Shown here: positions 8,788 through 17,561 of the stretch, piece by piece
Position numbering within the stretch: the stretch's first letter is position 1
How the letters are laid out: each line of letters opens with the position of its first letter
From: Desulfosporosinus sp. I2
Lineage (GTDB): Bacteria; Bacillota; Desulfitobacteriia; Desulfitobacteriales; Desulfitobacteriaceae
DNA length: 56,846 nt
Direction: 5' to 3'
NCBI RefSeq assembly: GCF_000960765.1
Contig: NZ_JYNH01000017.1
Location: 1-56,846, forward strand
Notes under the pieces: generated by a model
Told to the model about the DNA's origin: nothing
Database searches by the model: none
What the model saw: only the letters and a program-made list of their open reading frames with translations
Position numbers and translations under genes: made by a program

Positions 8788-9237
8788 TCATAGTTTTTTT
8801 AGAACGTCTGCGATCATGGCAGGCGCCATATTACCATGAGTCTTCCCGTCGATTTCCATCACCGGTCCTAAAGCACAACAACCGAGGCAATTAACCGTCT
8901 CAAGGCTAAACTTCAAATCCAAATCCGTTTCGCCAGGTTTAATTCCAGTTAGGTCTTGTACTGTGTCGAGGACACGCCTCGCCCCACGAACATGACAAGC
9001 GGTACCCTGACAAATGTGAATTTCATGTTGTCCTTTAGGAACTAAACTAAAGGCTGTATAAAAGGTAGCAATATGCAGTATCCGGGTTAAAGGAACTTGC
9101 AGTCGTTCAGCTACCCGCTCTAATGCTTCCTTAGGAAGCCAGTGATTCTCGCTCTGAATCTCCAATAATATCTGAATTAGTGAACTGGCCTCACACTCAT
9201 GTTTATCAATAATTTGATCGACTCTATCCTTATCCAT
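8788..9237 (-). CDS. bamG: BamG: NuoE-like [2Fe-2S] subunit
   Basis: 149 residues, the normal length of a NuoE/HydC-type thioredoxin-fold [2Fe-2S] subunit. Cysteines are seen in HICQGTACHVRG and VNCLGCCALGP, the C-x4-C ... C-x3-C ligand set of the family. It partners BamH and BamI. Gene order E-F-G-like (bamG-bamH-bamI) copies nuoEFG/hydCBA order and supports the assignment. Confidence 0.9.
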   Translation of the reverse strand: MDKDRVDQIIDKHECEASSLIQILLEIQSENHWLPKEALERVAERLQVPLTRILHIATFYTAFSLVPKGQHEIHICQGTACHVRGARRVLDTVQDLTGIKPGETDLDLKFSLETVNCLGCCALGPVMEIDGKTHGNMAPAMIADVLKKL

Positions 9238-9295
9238 AGCTACACCTCAGTCCTAATCTCCTTTTTTCCTCTAGGCCACCGCCTGCACATTCACC

Positions 9296-10063
9296 TTATG
9301 CGAGAGCATAGCATTTCCGGCCTTCATCGTACCTGACGAATCTTTGCCTTGAAGAACTATTAAGGTGCCTTGATACTTCAGACGGAGTCAACCCTATAAG
9401 CTTAGCGATCTCTCCGGTTGTAAGGGGTCCTTCTTGCAGTAGTGAGATAATCTGGCTTATTGCCAATTTTTCTCCAACCGTTTCATCAAACAACCTATTA
9501 AACTCGACACTAGTGAAAAAATTAAGAATCTCTTCCTCCGATTTAACAGGTACTCTCAGTCTCTCTCTTTCCACCAGCCTAATGTAAGGGACTAGGTTTG
9601 TAACAGCTTCAAGTTTAGACTTTAATGCCTTTTCGTCTATTCCTTCACCTTTGCCAAGAGGGCCTAACTCCTTCACCTTTTTGCCAAACTCATTCATAAC
9701 TTCGGCAAAAAGAGTTCCATCGCCGGCAGACATAGTTTCAATTCTTAACCTTTCTGGGTTCAGCCCAAGGTGCTCCATTATTTTCTGACATAGAAGTACC
9801 ATGTTTAGGGCGTGATAATTTCCGTGGGTACCAAAATTACATTCATTGTAACGGCAGCCACCTATAAACACTCCATCCATTCCATTGGAGAAGGCCCTGA
9901 GTACAAAGGATAAGTCGACTCTACCAGAACACATGACTCGAATAAGCCTGCTTTCAGTTGTATATTGTAATCTGGACACGCCAGCCAGGTCCGCCGACCC
10001 GTATACTCAAAAATTACATACAAAACCTAATATTCTGGGTTTAAATTTAAGTCCTGTACTCAT
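9296..10063 (-). CDS. bamF: BamF: MvhD-like Fe-S subunit, selenoprotein with in-frame UGA (Sec19) and C-terminal winged-helix-like tail
   Basis: A plain stop-to-stop reading starts only near 9979 and lacks the first Fe-S ligands. Reading upstream in the same frame through a TGA at 10007-10009 gives an ATG at 10063 with a GGGAGGTG ribosome site 7 bases before it. The recovered N-terminus reads GFVCNF-U-VYGSADLAGVSR, the conserved start of MvhD/VhuD proteins, where Cys or Sec follows CxW/F. Total 255 residues. Residues ~1-135 are the MvhD [2Fe-2S] domain (further Cys in VMCSGRVD and GCRYNEC). The last ~60 residues look like a winged helix (TTGEIAKLIGLTPSEVSRHL). The protein links the HdrA-like BamE to the rest of the electron-transfer module. 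Confidence 0.85.
9986..10009 (-). promoter_or_regulatory. UGA selenocysteine codon of bamF with possible SECIS hairpin
   Basis: TGA at 10007-10009 (minus strand). Just downstream, CGGGTC-GGCG-GACCTG (10001 down to 9986) can form a 6-bp stem with one G-U pair and a GG-containing loop, the general form of a bacterial SECIS. The spacing to the UGA is short. An alternative stem further down (about 9992-9974) is also possible. The recoding call rests mainly on the protein match on both sides of the UGA. Confidence 0.6.
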
Positions 10064-10113
10064 TCGTTTTCACCTCCCTACTTAGTAATCCAATCTTTAT
10101 TGATATCGGACTT

Positions 10114-13100
10114 CTACAAGCCTGAAGCCGCGTCAATTTGACTCAAGAGCTCTTGATCGGTGAAGTGCTTTAGTGAAATCGCCCCTGTTGGACACTTCGT
10201 ATTGCAAAGTCCATCTCCTTTGCAGAGAGCAGGATTAATCCCGGCTTTCCTGCCTTGTGGTGTGTCATGAAATTGTATAGCCCCATATGTACAGGCTGTG
10301 ATACATGCCCCACACGAAATGCAGTTACTTTCATTCACCACACAAACAGAGCCAGACGCCAAGACAGTTTCATGAGAGAGAAGAGTAATGGCTCGCCCGG
10401 CAGCTCCATAAGCCTGGCTAACCGTTTCTGATATAAACTTGGGATAGTGAGCCATTCCGCAAAGGTAAACGCCATCGACAGCAAACTCGACAGGCCTTAA
10501 TTTAACATGGGCTTCTTTGAAGAAACCATCAGCATTGTTCGTTAAATTGAATAACTTAGCTGCTTCCTGACTTCCCGCTGACGGAATAAGGGCGGCGGCT
10601 AAAACGAGTGCCTCAGCATCTATTTCAAGTTTCTTACCTAAAATAGGATCGGTCACAGTAACCCTTAAGACAGGACGACCCTCCTCCTCAACTGCTTCCA
10701 CCTGAGGTTTATCCTGTGGCTCATAGCGTATGAACCTTACATCCTTACTTGCCGCTTCCCGGTAATAATCCTCTTTGAACCCATACGTTCTCATATCACG
10801 GAAGAGAATGTAGACATCCATCTGAGGGTTTAGCTCTTTTAGTTTCAAGGAGTTCTTGATTGACTCGCTGCAACATATCCGGCTGCAGTAATTTCTGTCT
10901 TCATTTCTGCACCCTACGCATTGGATCATCACTAAGCTCTCGGAGGTAAGCAGCCTTTCATCTCCTTTAGCAATTTGCTCCTCTAACTCCAGGTGAGTCA
11001 TTACCCTATCATCTTCTCCATAAAGATACTCGGTGGGTTGGTATACTTCAGCACCTGTAGCTAGAATAGCTGCTCCATGTTTTATCTCTGCGACTCTTCC
11101 TTCAGACTTCACCTTAGTTACGAAATTTCCAACGTAGCCATCTGTCTCTGTGATAGCAGCATCAGTATAAACATGGATTAAGGGGTGTTGATAAACCTGG
11201 CGTATGACATCACGTAAATACGCTTGAACATCCAGCCCTTCTAAGGTGTAATGTATTCTGCGAGCCATCCCCCCCAAGTCTGTATCCTTTTCCACCAGAT
11301 AAACCTCATGTCCCTGCTTGGCTACACTCAGAGCGCTGGTCAGGCCGGCCAATCCGCCTCCGACTACTAAGGCGGTCTTGTTGACTTGAAGTTCGAAATC
11401 CTGCAAAGGATCCAAATGGCAAGCCCTAGCTACCGACATCCGGATTATATCCTTGGCCTTTTGGGTGGCCTCTTCCTTTTCTTTGGCGTGGACCCAAGAG
11501 CAATGTTCTCTAATATTCGCCATATCTAAATAGTATTGATTAATTCCCGCCTCTCGAAGGGTGTCCCGGAATAACGGTTCAAGTGTCCTAGGAGAGCAGG
11601 CAGCGATAACCAATCGATTAAGCCCTTTTTCCTTGACCATGTCTGATATTTCTTTGGCAGAATTAGTGGCACATGAAAAGAGCTGTTCCTGAGCGTAGAC
11701 AACATTAGGTAAGCTTAAGGCATATTCGACGGTAGAAGGAACACTGACTATCCTTGAGATATTAGCCCCGCAATGACACACAAAGACTCCTATTTTGGGT
11801 TCCTCTTGGGAGACATCCCTTTCCGGCGGATAGATCCTTTCTTGGGACAGTTTTCCTCGCCTGTAGTCAAGGAGTTCACCACATTGAGAGCCGGCACCGC
11901 TGGCGGTATAAACCGACTCCGGAATATCTGAAGGACCCTGAAAGGCTCCGCTTACAAAAATTCCAGGCCTAGTGGCCTCCATAGGATTGGAAGGAATTGT
12001 TTTACAGAATCCATGAGAATTAAGCTCGATGCCAAACTTTGTTGCTAAACTCTTCGCCTCAGCAGGAGGGTTCAAGCCAACGGATAGTACCACCATATCG
12101 AATTCTTCTTCTTTTACTCCATCCTCTGGAGTAGAATATCTGATCGTGACATTCTTACTTTCTGGGATCTCTTTTCCTATAGATACGTAACTTCTGATAA
12201 ATCGCACTCCGGGTAGTGTCTCGGTTCTTTGGTAAAAACGCTCGAAATCCTTGTTATAGGAACGAATGTCGTTATGGAATATAGTGCACTCGACCTCTGC
12301 ATCATGCTCTTTTGTGAGGATCACCTGTTTCTGAGCATAAGTGCAACATACGGCAGAACAATAGCTATTACCGCCCTCTGGGTTAACCTGTCTGGAACCG
12401 ACACATTGAATCCAGGCTATTTTATGGGGATGCTTCTTATCAGAAGCGCGCAGTATCTCACCTTCGTAGGCCCCGGAGGGACTTAATAGGCGTTCATAAT
12501 CAAGACTGGTTACCACGTTCTCAAACTTTCCATAGCCATAGTCGTTCCGGAGCTTTGGATCAAATGGCTCAAACCCCGGAGACAAAACTATTGCCCCTAC
12601 ATTGACTTCTACCCGCTCCGGCGTTTGATTAAAATCTATCGCGCCAGTTTTACAGACTGCTTGGCAAATACTACATTTCTTTTCTTTAAGGTAAAGGCAA
12701 CTTTCATCAATATACGTGGCCAGAGGAATTGCTTGAGCGAAGTAGATATGGATGGCTTTATTTTGCGATAGTTCCTGATTAAATTGATCAGGGTACTTGA
12801 CCGGGCAGTATTCTACACAGGTGGTACAGCCCGTGCATTTGCTCTCGTCAACATATTTGGGCTTTTTAATCAAGGTTACCTTGAAGTTTCCTGCTTCCCC
12901 TGCTACACTATCAACTTCAGTATAGGTCAGGACTTCAATATTTGGCTGCCGGTCGACCTCGACCAGTTTGGGGTTGAGTATTCAACTAGAGCAGTCATTG
13001 GTGGGGAAAGTCTTGTCGAGCTGGGCCATATGTCCTCCAATGCTCGGTGCTTTGTCAACCAGGTAAACTTTATAACCCGCCGTAGCCAGATCAAGAGAGG

Positions 13101-13212
13101 CCTGAATACCGCTGATCCCTCCGCCGACAACCATTACGTCCCCAAAATTACTGTCTCCAACACTATTGCAAAGTTGTTGAATTTCTTCTTTAAGCAATCG
13201 TTCTTTTTCCAC
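10114..13212 (-). CDS. bamE: BamE: HdrA-like flavin/Fe-S electron-bifurcation subunit, selenoprotein with in-frame UGA (Sec77)
   Basis: Two open frames (13212-12985 and below 12982) are in the same phase, separated only by one TGA at 12982-12984. Read through, they give one protein of 1032 residues. The sequence around the UGA is [22 protein letters not shown], exactly the HdrA motif where Cys or Sec occurs. Order: N-terminal FAD motif [11 protein letters not shown] (~28), Sec77, a [4Fe-4S] motif [12 protein letters not shown] (~125), HdrA core, a second FAD motif [12 protein letters not shown], and C-terminal ferredoxin clusters ([11 protein letters not shown] and [12 protein letters not shown]). 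HdrA-family flavins bifurcate electrons; here that would drive benzoyl-CoA reduction. The conventional lower frame alone would start without a sensible N-terminus. Confidence 0.93.
12949..12984 (-). promoter_or_regulatory. UGA selenocysteine codon of bamE with SECIS-like hairpin
   Basis: TGA at 12982-12984. Seventeen to nineteen bases downstream, CTGGTCG-AGGT-CGACCGG (12966 down to 12949) folds into a 7-bp stem (one G-U) with loop AGGT. The E. coli fdhF SECIS also presents AGGU in its apical loop. Spacing is a few bases longer than in fdhF but within what is accepted for bacterial elements. Visible directly; function is inferred. Confidence 0.7.
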
Positions 13213-13339
13213 TTTCTATCACCTCCGCGGTTTTCATTTGACCGTACTGTCCGGGTTGGGCCGATCCTGTCTCAATATCTTGTTTAATCTGAGATTGGAT
13301 TAAAAACAAATCCCTAACTAGCGACGATTAGTGCATAAT

Positions 13340-13813
13340 TTAATATCTAGGTAGTTTAATCTGTTCATCATAATATTCGACTAAACCAATTTCCTTCATG
13401 CGGTCATTTATATATCTCCAGCGTTCCCTTAAACGACCGGTAAACTGTTTTTCACAAGGATATTCATTACACTGAAAGCAATAATCCACGTTCTTCTCTT
13501 TATGGCAGGTTTTAGCTGAACAAGTCGTTATCGGACATTGTATATTTTCCCCTCTGCACCCGCTACATGAGCCATTGGAAAAAGAGGTCAGAATTTCTTC
13601 AAACTGAGAATAACCGTTAAAAATAGGTTCTTTCTCTGTTTTCATTTTCACTACAGGTCTATAATTACCGAGTAGTTGAGCAAGCCTTGTACTTAATTGT
13701 TTGATTTCCCCGTGTTCATAATCGGCACATCTCTTACAATCAAGACCACAGGGAGAAAGATGTTTTAATTCAATCTGCACAATCGCTTCTTGCATATTTA
13801 GCTTCTTCGTCAT
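13340..13813 (-). CDS. Small cysteine-rich DUF3795-type protein inside the bam operon
   Basis: 157 residues, start directly abutting the bamD stop. The pattern CGLDCKRCADY near the N-terminus, CSGCRG in the middle, and CPITTCSAKTCHKEKNVDYCFQCNEYPCEK further on matches the DUF3795 family, whose function is unknown. The Cys clusters suggest metal or Fe-S binding. It is not one of the known Bam subunits. Position between bamD and bamE suggests a role in assembly or maturation of the complex, or in metal or selenium handling, but no function is established. Confidence 0.7.
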   Translation of the reverse strand: MTKKLNMQEAIVQIELKHLSPCGLDCKRCADYEHGEIKQLSTRLAQLLGNYRPVVKMKTEKEPIFNGYSQFEEILTSFSNGSCSGCRGENIQCPITTCSAKTCHKEKNVDYCFQCNEYPCEKQFTGRLRERWRYINDRMKEIGLVEYYDEQIKLPRY

Positions 13814-14965
13814 CTAAATTACTTCCTGGAGGATCTCTGTGATGTCCTTAACCTCTATGACATCATCATAGTTCAGGACTAACCTGCTATCCTCAAAATT
13901 AGTGATGCAATAGGGGCAGGAAGTAACCAGCACCTCAGCCCCAACCCCAAGCGCTTGATCTAATCTGAGGTTGGCGAATCTGTCAGACTTTTGAGTTTCT
14001 ATCCAAATTCTTCCTCCCCCCATTCCACAACAGAGACTATCTTCCCGCGCCTCATCCATCTCGTTCAGTTCCAAACCAGGTATCTTCTTTAAGATCCCTC
14101 GCGGTTCGTCATATATGCCATTATGTCGACCCAGGTAACATGGGTCATGATACGTTACTTTCTTCTCATACTCCTTGCTAATCTGAAGCCTTCCCTCATT
14201 AATAAGCTCAAATAAGTACTGGGTAATATGAACCACCTCAAAGTTTACCTTGAATTCAGGATACTCGTTCTTAAAGGTGTGGTAGCAATGAGGGGAATTA
14301 ACAACGATTTTTTCGACTCCGTTTTCAATCCAAGTTTTGATATTTTCCCTAGCCAGGCGTTTGAATAATTCCTCATTACCTGTCTTGCGGATGCTTTCTC
14401 CACAGCAATTCTCCTTGGTACCCAGAATCCCGAAATCTACCCCTGCCTTATTGAGGATTTTGACTGTGGCAGCAGCTACCTTCTTTAATCTCGAGTCATA
14501 GCTGAGGTAACAACCGGGGAAATATAAGACTTCCATCCCTTCCACGAATGGCTTTACAGAAAGACCCGCTGCCCAATCTGCCCTCTTTGATCGTTCTTCA
14601 CCGAAGGGGTTACCTTCTGCAAGAAGACCTGAGCTTGCGGCGCGGACTGGTTTGACGGCTTCAGGAAAAACACCATATCCCGTGGCGAACCTGCGCAGGG
14701 CGATCATGTCTTGGATCTGCTTTACGTCCCTAGGGCATCTTTGAGCGCACTTTCCGCAGGTAGTGCACCGCCAGATCTCTTCATTTTCTATCTCAGTCAA
14801 GCCGAAGGTTGCCTCTCGAATTAGCTTGCGCATACTGAACGTTCTAACTCTATTCCAAGGACAAACAGTATCACATTTCCCACATTGATAGCAGAATTTG
14901 ACGGCGTCTGCACCGCTCTCTTTTATTTCATCAATTGCCTCTTTTAAGGGGGCTACAGTCTCCAC
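13814..14965 (-). CDS. bamD: BamD: HdrBC/GlpC-like Fe-S subunit with two CCG domains
   Basis: 383 residues, GTG start with a GGAGGAG ribosome site. N-terminal pair of [4Fe-4S] ferredoxin motifs (CYQCGKCDTVCP ~25 and CTTCGKCAQRCP ~68), then two CCG domains with 'CCGES', 'PHCYHTFKNEYP', 'CCGMGGG' and 'CPYCITNF'. CCG domains in HdrB/HdrD carry non-cubane Fe-S clusters. This is the subunit thought to link BamC to the BamE-I electron module. It is encoded 32 bases after bamC. The first 15 bases of this gene occur a second time at 19301-19315. Confidence 0.9.
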   Translation of the reverse strand: METVAPLKEAIDEIKESGADAVKFCYQCGKCDTVCPWNRVRTFSMRKLIREATFGLTEIENEEIWRCTTCGKCAQRCPRDVKQIQDMIALRRFATGYGVFPEAVKPVRAASSGLLAEGNPFGEERSKRADWAAGLSVKPFVEGMEVLYFPGCYLSYDSRLKKVAAATVKILNKAGVDFGILGTKENCCGESIRKTGNEELFKRLARENIKTWIENGVEKIVVNSPHCYHTFKNEYPEFKVNFEVVHITQYLFELINEGRLQISKEYEKKVTYHDPCYLGRHNGIYDEPRGILKKIPGLELNEMDEAREDSLCCGMGGGRIWIETQKSDRFANLRLDQALGVGAEVLVTSCPYCITNFEDSRLVLNYDDVIEVKDITEILQEVI

Positions 14966-14997
14966 GAGTTTAATCTCCTCCTTTCAGATTAAAGTTT

Positions 14998-15534
14998 TTA
15001 ACCCTTCTGTGACATTCGGGCAACGCTATCCACTAGCTGCTGTAATCCATGTTTGTCGACCAATGATTTCAAGCCCAGCTCCATATCGCCCAGCGTCACT
15101 TCTTCTTCGACTTCCTCTTCCCTTTCTTCGTAAGTCAGGGCTTCAGCTAAGCACCACTGAACACACATGGGCTCTTTTAGTGACGGATCATCTTCACACA
15201 TATCGCATTTGAGAGGAAGCCCAGAATCGGGTTCTTTGAAAACGTCCCTCGATGGGCAGGAAGCCCTACAGAAGCCACACTCGTCGTATTCCTTTCCGTC
15301 AATCACATATTTGTCTCTGCCCATACATTCGGATGCCGTATACTCCCCTGCATATACAGGAACAAATACGTCTCTGATTGGATCACGTATCAGCCGAATA
15401 CGTGCCCTCGCTGGATTATTGCTACTATATTTTGGTGCAGCGTGAAAGGAAGCGCAGATTACCTCACATGCCCGACAGCCATTGCATTTATCAACATCAA
15501 TCTTGATTGTCTTAACTTTCTTTTTAACTTTCAT
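14998..15534 (-). CDS. bamC: BamC: ferredoxin-like subunit of class II benzoyl-CoA reductase
   Basis: 178 residues overlapping the bamB stop by 11 bases. Cysteine groups CNGCRACEVIC, CGFCRASCP and CDMCED...CVQWC give ligands for three [4Fe-4S] clusters, the known BamC arrangement. It passes electrons to the tungsten centre of BamB. A second copy (19346-19894) is closely similar over the whole length. Confidence 0.93.
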   Translation of the reverse strand: MKVKKKVKTIKIDVDKCNGCRACEVICASFHAAPKYSSNNPARARIRLIRDPIRDVFVPVYAGEYTASECMGRDKYVIDGKEYDECGFCRASCPSRDVFKEPDSGLPLKCDMCEDDPSLKEPMCVQWCLAEALTYEEREEEVEEEVTLGDMELGLKSLVDKHGLQQLVDSVARMSQKG

Positions 15535-17488
15535 CGTTTAGAATCCCTCTCTGTTCTAAGTCTTTACTAACGTAATCCATACCCAATTCATGTAAAGACT
15601 CTCTAGTAGGAATACCCTGATTATTCCACCCCTTAAATTTGTAATATTCATCTAGTAGCGTAGCTTCAAGTTCAGGAAATCGTTTCCTCCAATGGTCCTC
15701 CGGGGGACGTTCATCATCTCTTGTTAAGCCTCTTCTTACATTAAAGGCTCTAATTAAAGTTCGATTCCTTTTGGCAGCTTGCTTTAGGCCGACTTCATCC
15801 ATATCAATCCCTGTTGCTGACGAGATTACTGTCGGATAATTGTGCAAATGATACGCAGGCTTCAGGGGAAATGATCCCAAACCGGCGCACATTCCAACGG
15901 CGTCATCAATGTAGTGCATCTGCTCCATCCAGTCAACGATTTCACAAGACGCTTCAACGGTTGGGTAATATGGATTTGAGTTTTCTCCGCGTAGTTCCCA
16001 GTCCAGAAAATATTGCTTAAACTTTTCAGCAGGAACATGGATCCAATCCTTTACAAACTCTTCTCTTGACTCCTTCGTAGGAAAAGGCGCCTGGGGGAAC
16101 TGCCCTTCAATTTGGGTGATGTTTATCTTCTCACCAGTACAATACATAAGGAAATAAACGGGATTCATCATGCCAAGCTTGAGAGGCAGCTGCTCATGTT
16201 TCTTAATGTTATTATGAGCATAGGCTTCTGCGCCTTTACCAATCTTTTTGGCAGCCCAATAAGTACCATCGGCTAAAATATCTCCTATACCTTCTCGCCG
16301 AACAATTCTTTCAAGTAGCCAGAAAAATCTCCCTTCAGGATCTGACGGCATTCCCGGCATATCCTCGTCAGTCAAAATGCCGGCTTCATAAAGTTCAAGG
16401 GCGAAGGCAATAGTTTGCGGAGTTGTGAATCCGTCCACTCCATAGGCCTGAGCTTTAGAATTGATTCTAAAACCAAAATCCAGGTCTGTCATGGATGCCA
16501 TGGTATACGTAAGTTTCGAGTAACATTTCATCATGTATTTTGGAATTCCTGGGTAGGCAACTGATGCCCCGCATGACATCGGGCAGTTATAGCAACTTAA
16601 AAACCGCTGTCGCGCATTTTCTGAAGACTCCGTCCACTTTGTTTCGACTTCCTCGGTCCAGAAATCTTTCCTCCGATGGCGAGCATTTCCCCAAGCGAAA
16701 TTGGTGGTGTGCCACTCCTCATCATGGATTCTCATCTCTTGCGGTGACCCAAGCCCGGCCAAAATGGGCGGTACCATCCCAAGTGGATTTTCTCCTCGGA
16801 CTTGGATATATTTCAGGACTTCGTTGCATTGCTCCATAAATTCAGCCGATCTAGCGATATTGACGTCCTTTGTTCCTCGAACAGCTATCGCCTTTAACCT
16901 TTTGCTTCCCATAACGCCGCCTACTCCTAATCGGCTGCAACTGGACCTACCCTGCTCGATGGAAGCATAAAAGACCCTATTTTCACCAGCTAGGCCAATA
17001 GAAGCAACATGGGCGTTCGGTTCCTTCAACTCCTGTCGAATAAGATCTGCAGTTTCATTAGTACCCATCCCCTTGAGATGACTGGCATCACGAATTTCTA
17101 CTTTGTCATTGTGTATCCACAAATAAACCAGATCAGGGGACTGTCCGCGAATGATCACTTTGTCATAACCGGCATGCTTCAATTCTGGTGCAAAAAATCC
17201 GCCCATCATTGAATATGCCATTAAATTAGTTTGTGGAGAAATGGTAGAAACAATGGTACGATTTGCACCGGGAGCAGGGGTGCCAGTCAAGAGACCAGCG
17301 CTAAATATCAGGAGATTATCAGGAGAAAAGGGGTCAACTTCAGGAGTAACCCTATCCCATAATATCTTGGCGTTAGTACCTAGCCCCCCAAGATGAAGTT
17401 CCGTTAATCTCGGGTCAGTTTCTACTCTTTCAATATTTCCTCGGGATAAATCAATTTCTAAGTTATACCCTGTCTCTGCGTATCTCAT
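15524..17488 (-). CDS. bamB: BamB: tungsten-pterin active-site subunit of class II benzoyl-CoA reductase (AOR family)
   Basis: 654 residues, full length for an aldehyde:ferredoxin oxidoreductase-family protein. The N-terminal ~210 residues carry the pterin-binding AOR_N domain (GGLGTNAK, 'YSMMGGFFAPELKHAGYD', 'SSCSRLGVGGVMGSK'). The Fe-S ligands are in CYNCPMSCG near residue 300. BamB reduces benzoyl-CoA to cyclohexa-1,5-diene-1-carbonyl-CoA without ATP. The call over ordinary AOR rests on the operon (bamA, bamC-I) and on the paired BamC gene. A ribosome site (GAGGGG) precedes the ATG. Confidence 0.92.
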   Translation of the reverse strand: MRYAETGYNLEIDLSRGNIERVETDPRLTELHLGGLGTNAKILWDRVTPEVDPFSPDNLLIFSAGLLTGTPAPGANRTIVSTISPQTNLMAYSMMGGFFAPELKHAGYDKVIIRGQSPDLVYLWIHNDKVEIRDASHLKGMGTNETADLIRQELKEPNAHVASIGLAGENRVFYASIEQGRSSCSRLGVGGVMGSKRLKAIAVRGTKDVNIARSAEFMEQCNEVLKYIQVRGENPLGMVPPILAGLGSPQEMRIHDEEWHTTNFAWGNARHRRKDFWTEEVETKWTESSENARQRFLSCYNCPMSCGASVAYPGIPKYMMKCYSKLTYTMASMTDLDFGFRINSKAQAYGVDGFTTPQTIAFALELYEAGILTDEDMPGMPSDPEGRFFWLLERIVRREGIGDILADGTYWAAKKIGKGAEAYAHNNIKKHEQLPLKLGMMNPVYFLMYCTGEKINITQIEGQFPQAPFPTKESREEFVKDWIHVPAEKFKQYFLDWELRGENSNPYYPTVEASCEIVDWMEQMHYIDDAVGMCAGLGSFPLKPAYHLHNYPTVISSATGIDMDEVGLKQAAKRNRTLIRAFNVRRGLTRDDERPPEDHWRKRFPELEATLLDEYYKFKGWNNQGIPTRESLHELGMDYVSKDLEQRGILNDES

Positions 17489-17561
17489 TTTTCAACCCCT
17501 CTTGGAATGTTTTTAATGTAAATAATCGCTCACTAAAACCATTGTCATCAAGAAACTTAGA

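Noticed and set aside
10114-12873. BamE starting at the TTG near 12873
   Set aside because: This start has no supporting context, and the upstream frame through TGA 12982-12984 restores the conserved HdrA N-terminus in the same phase.
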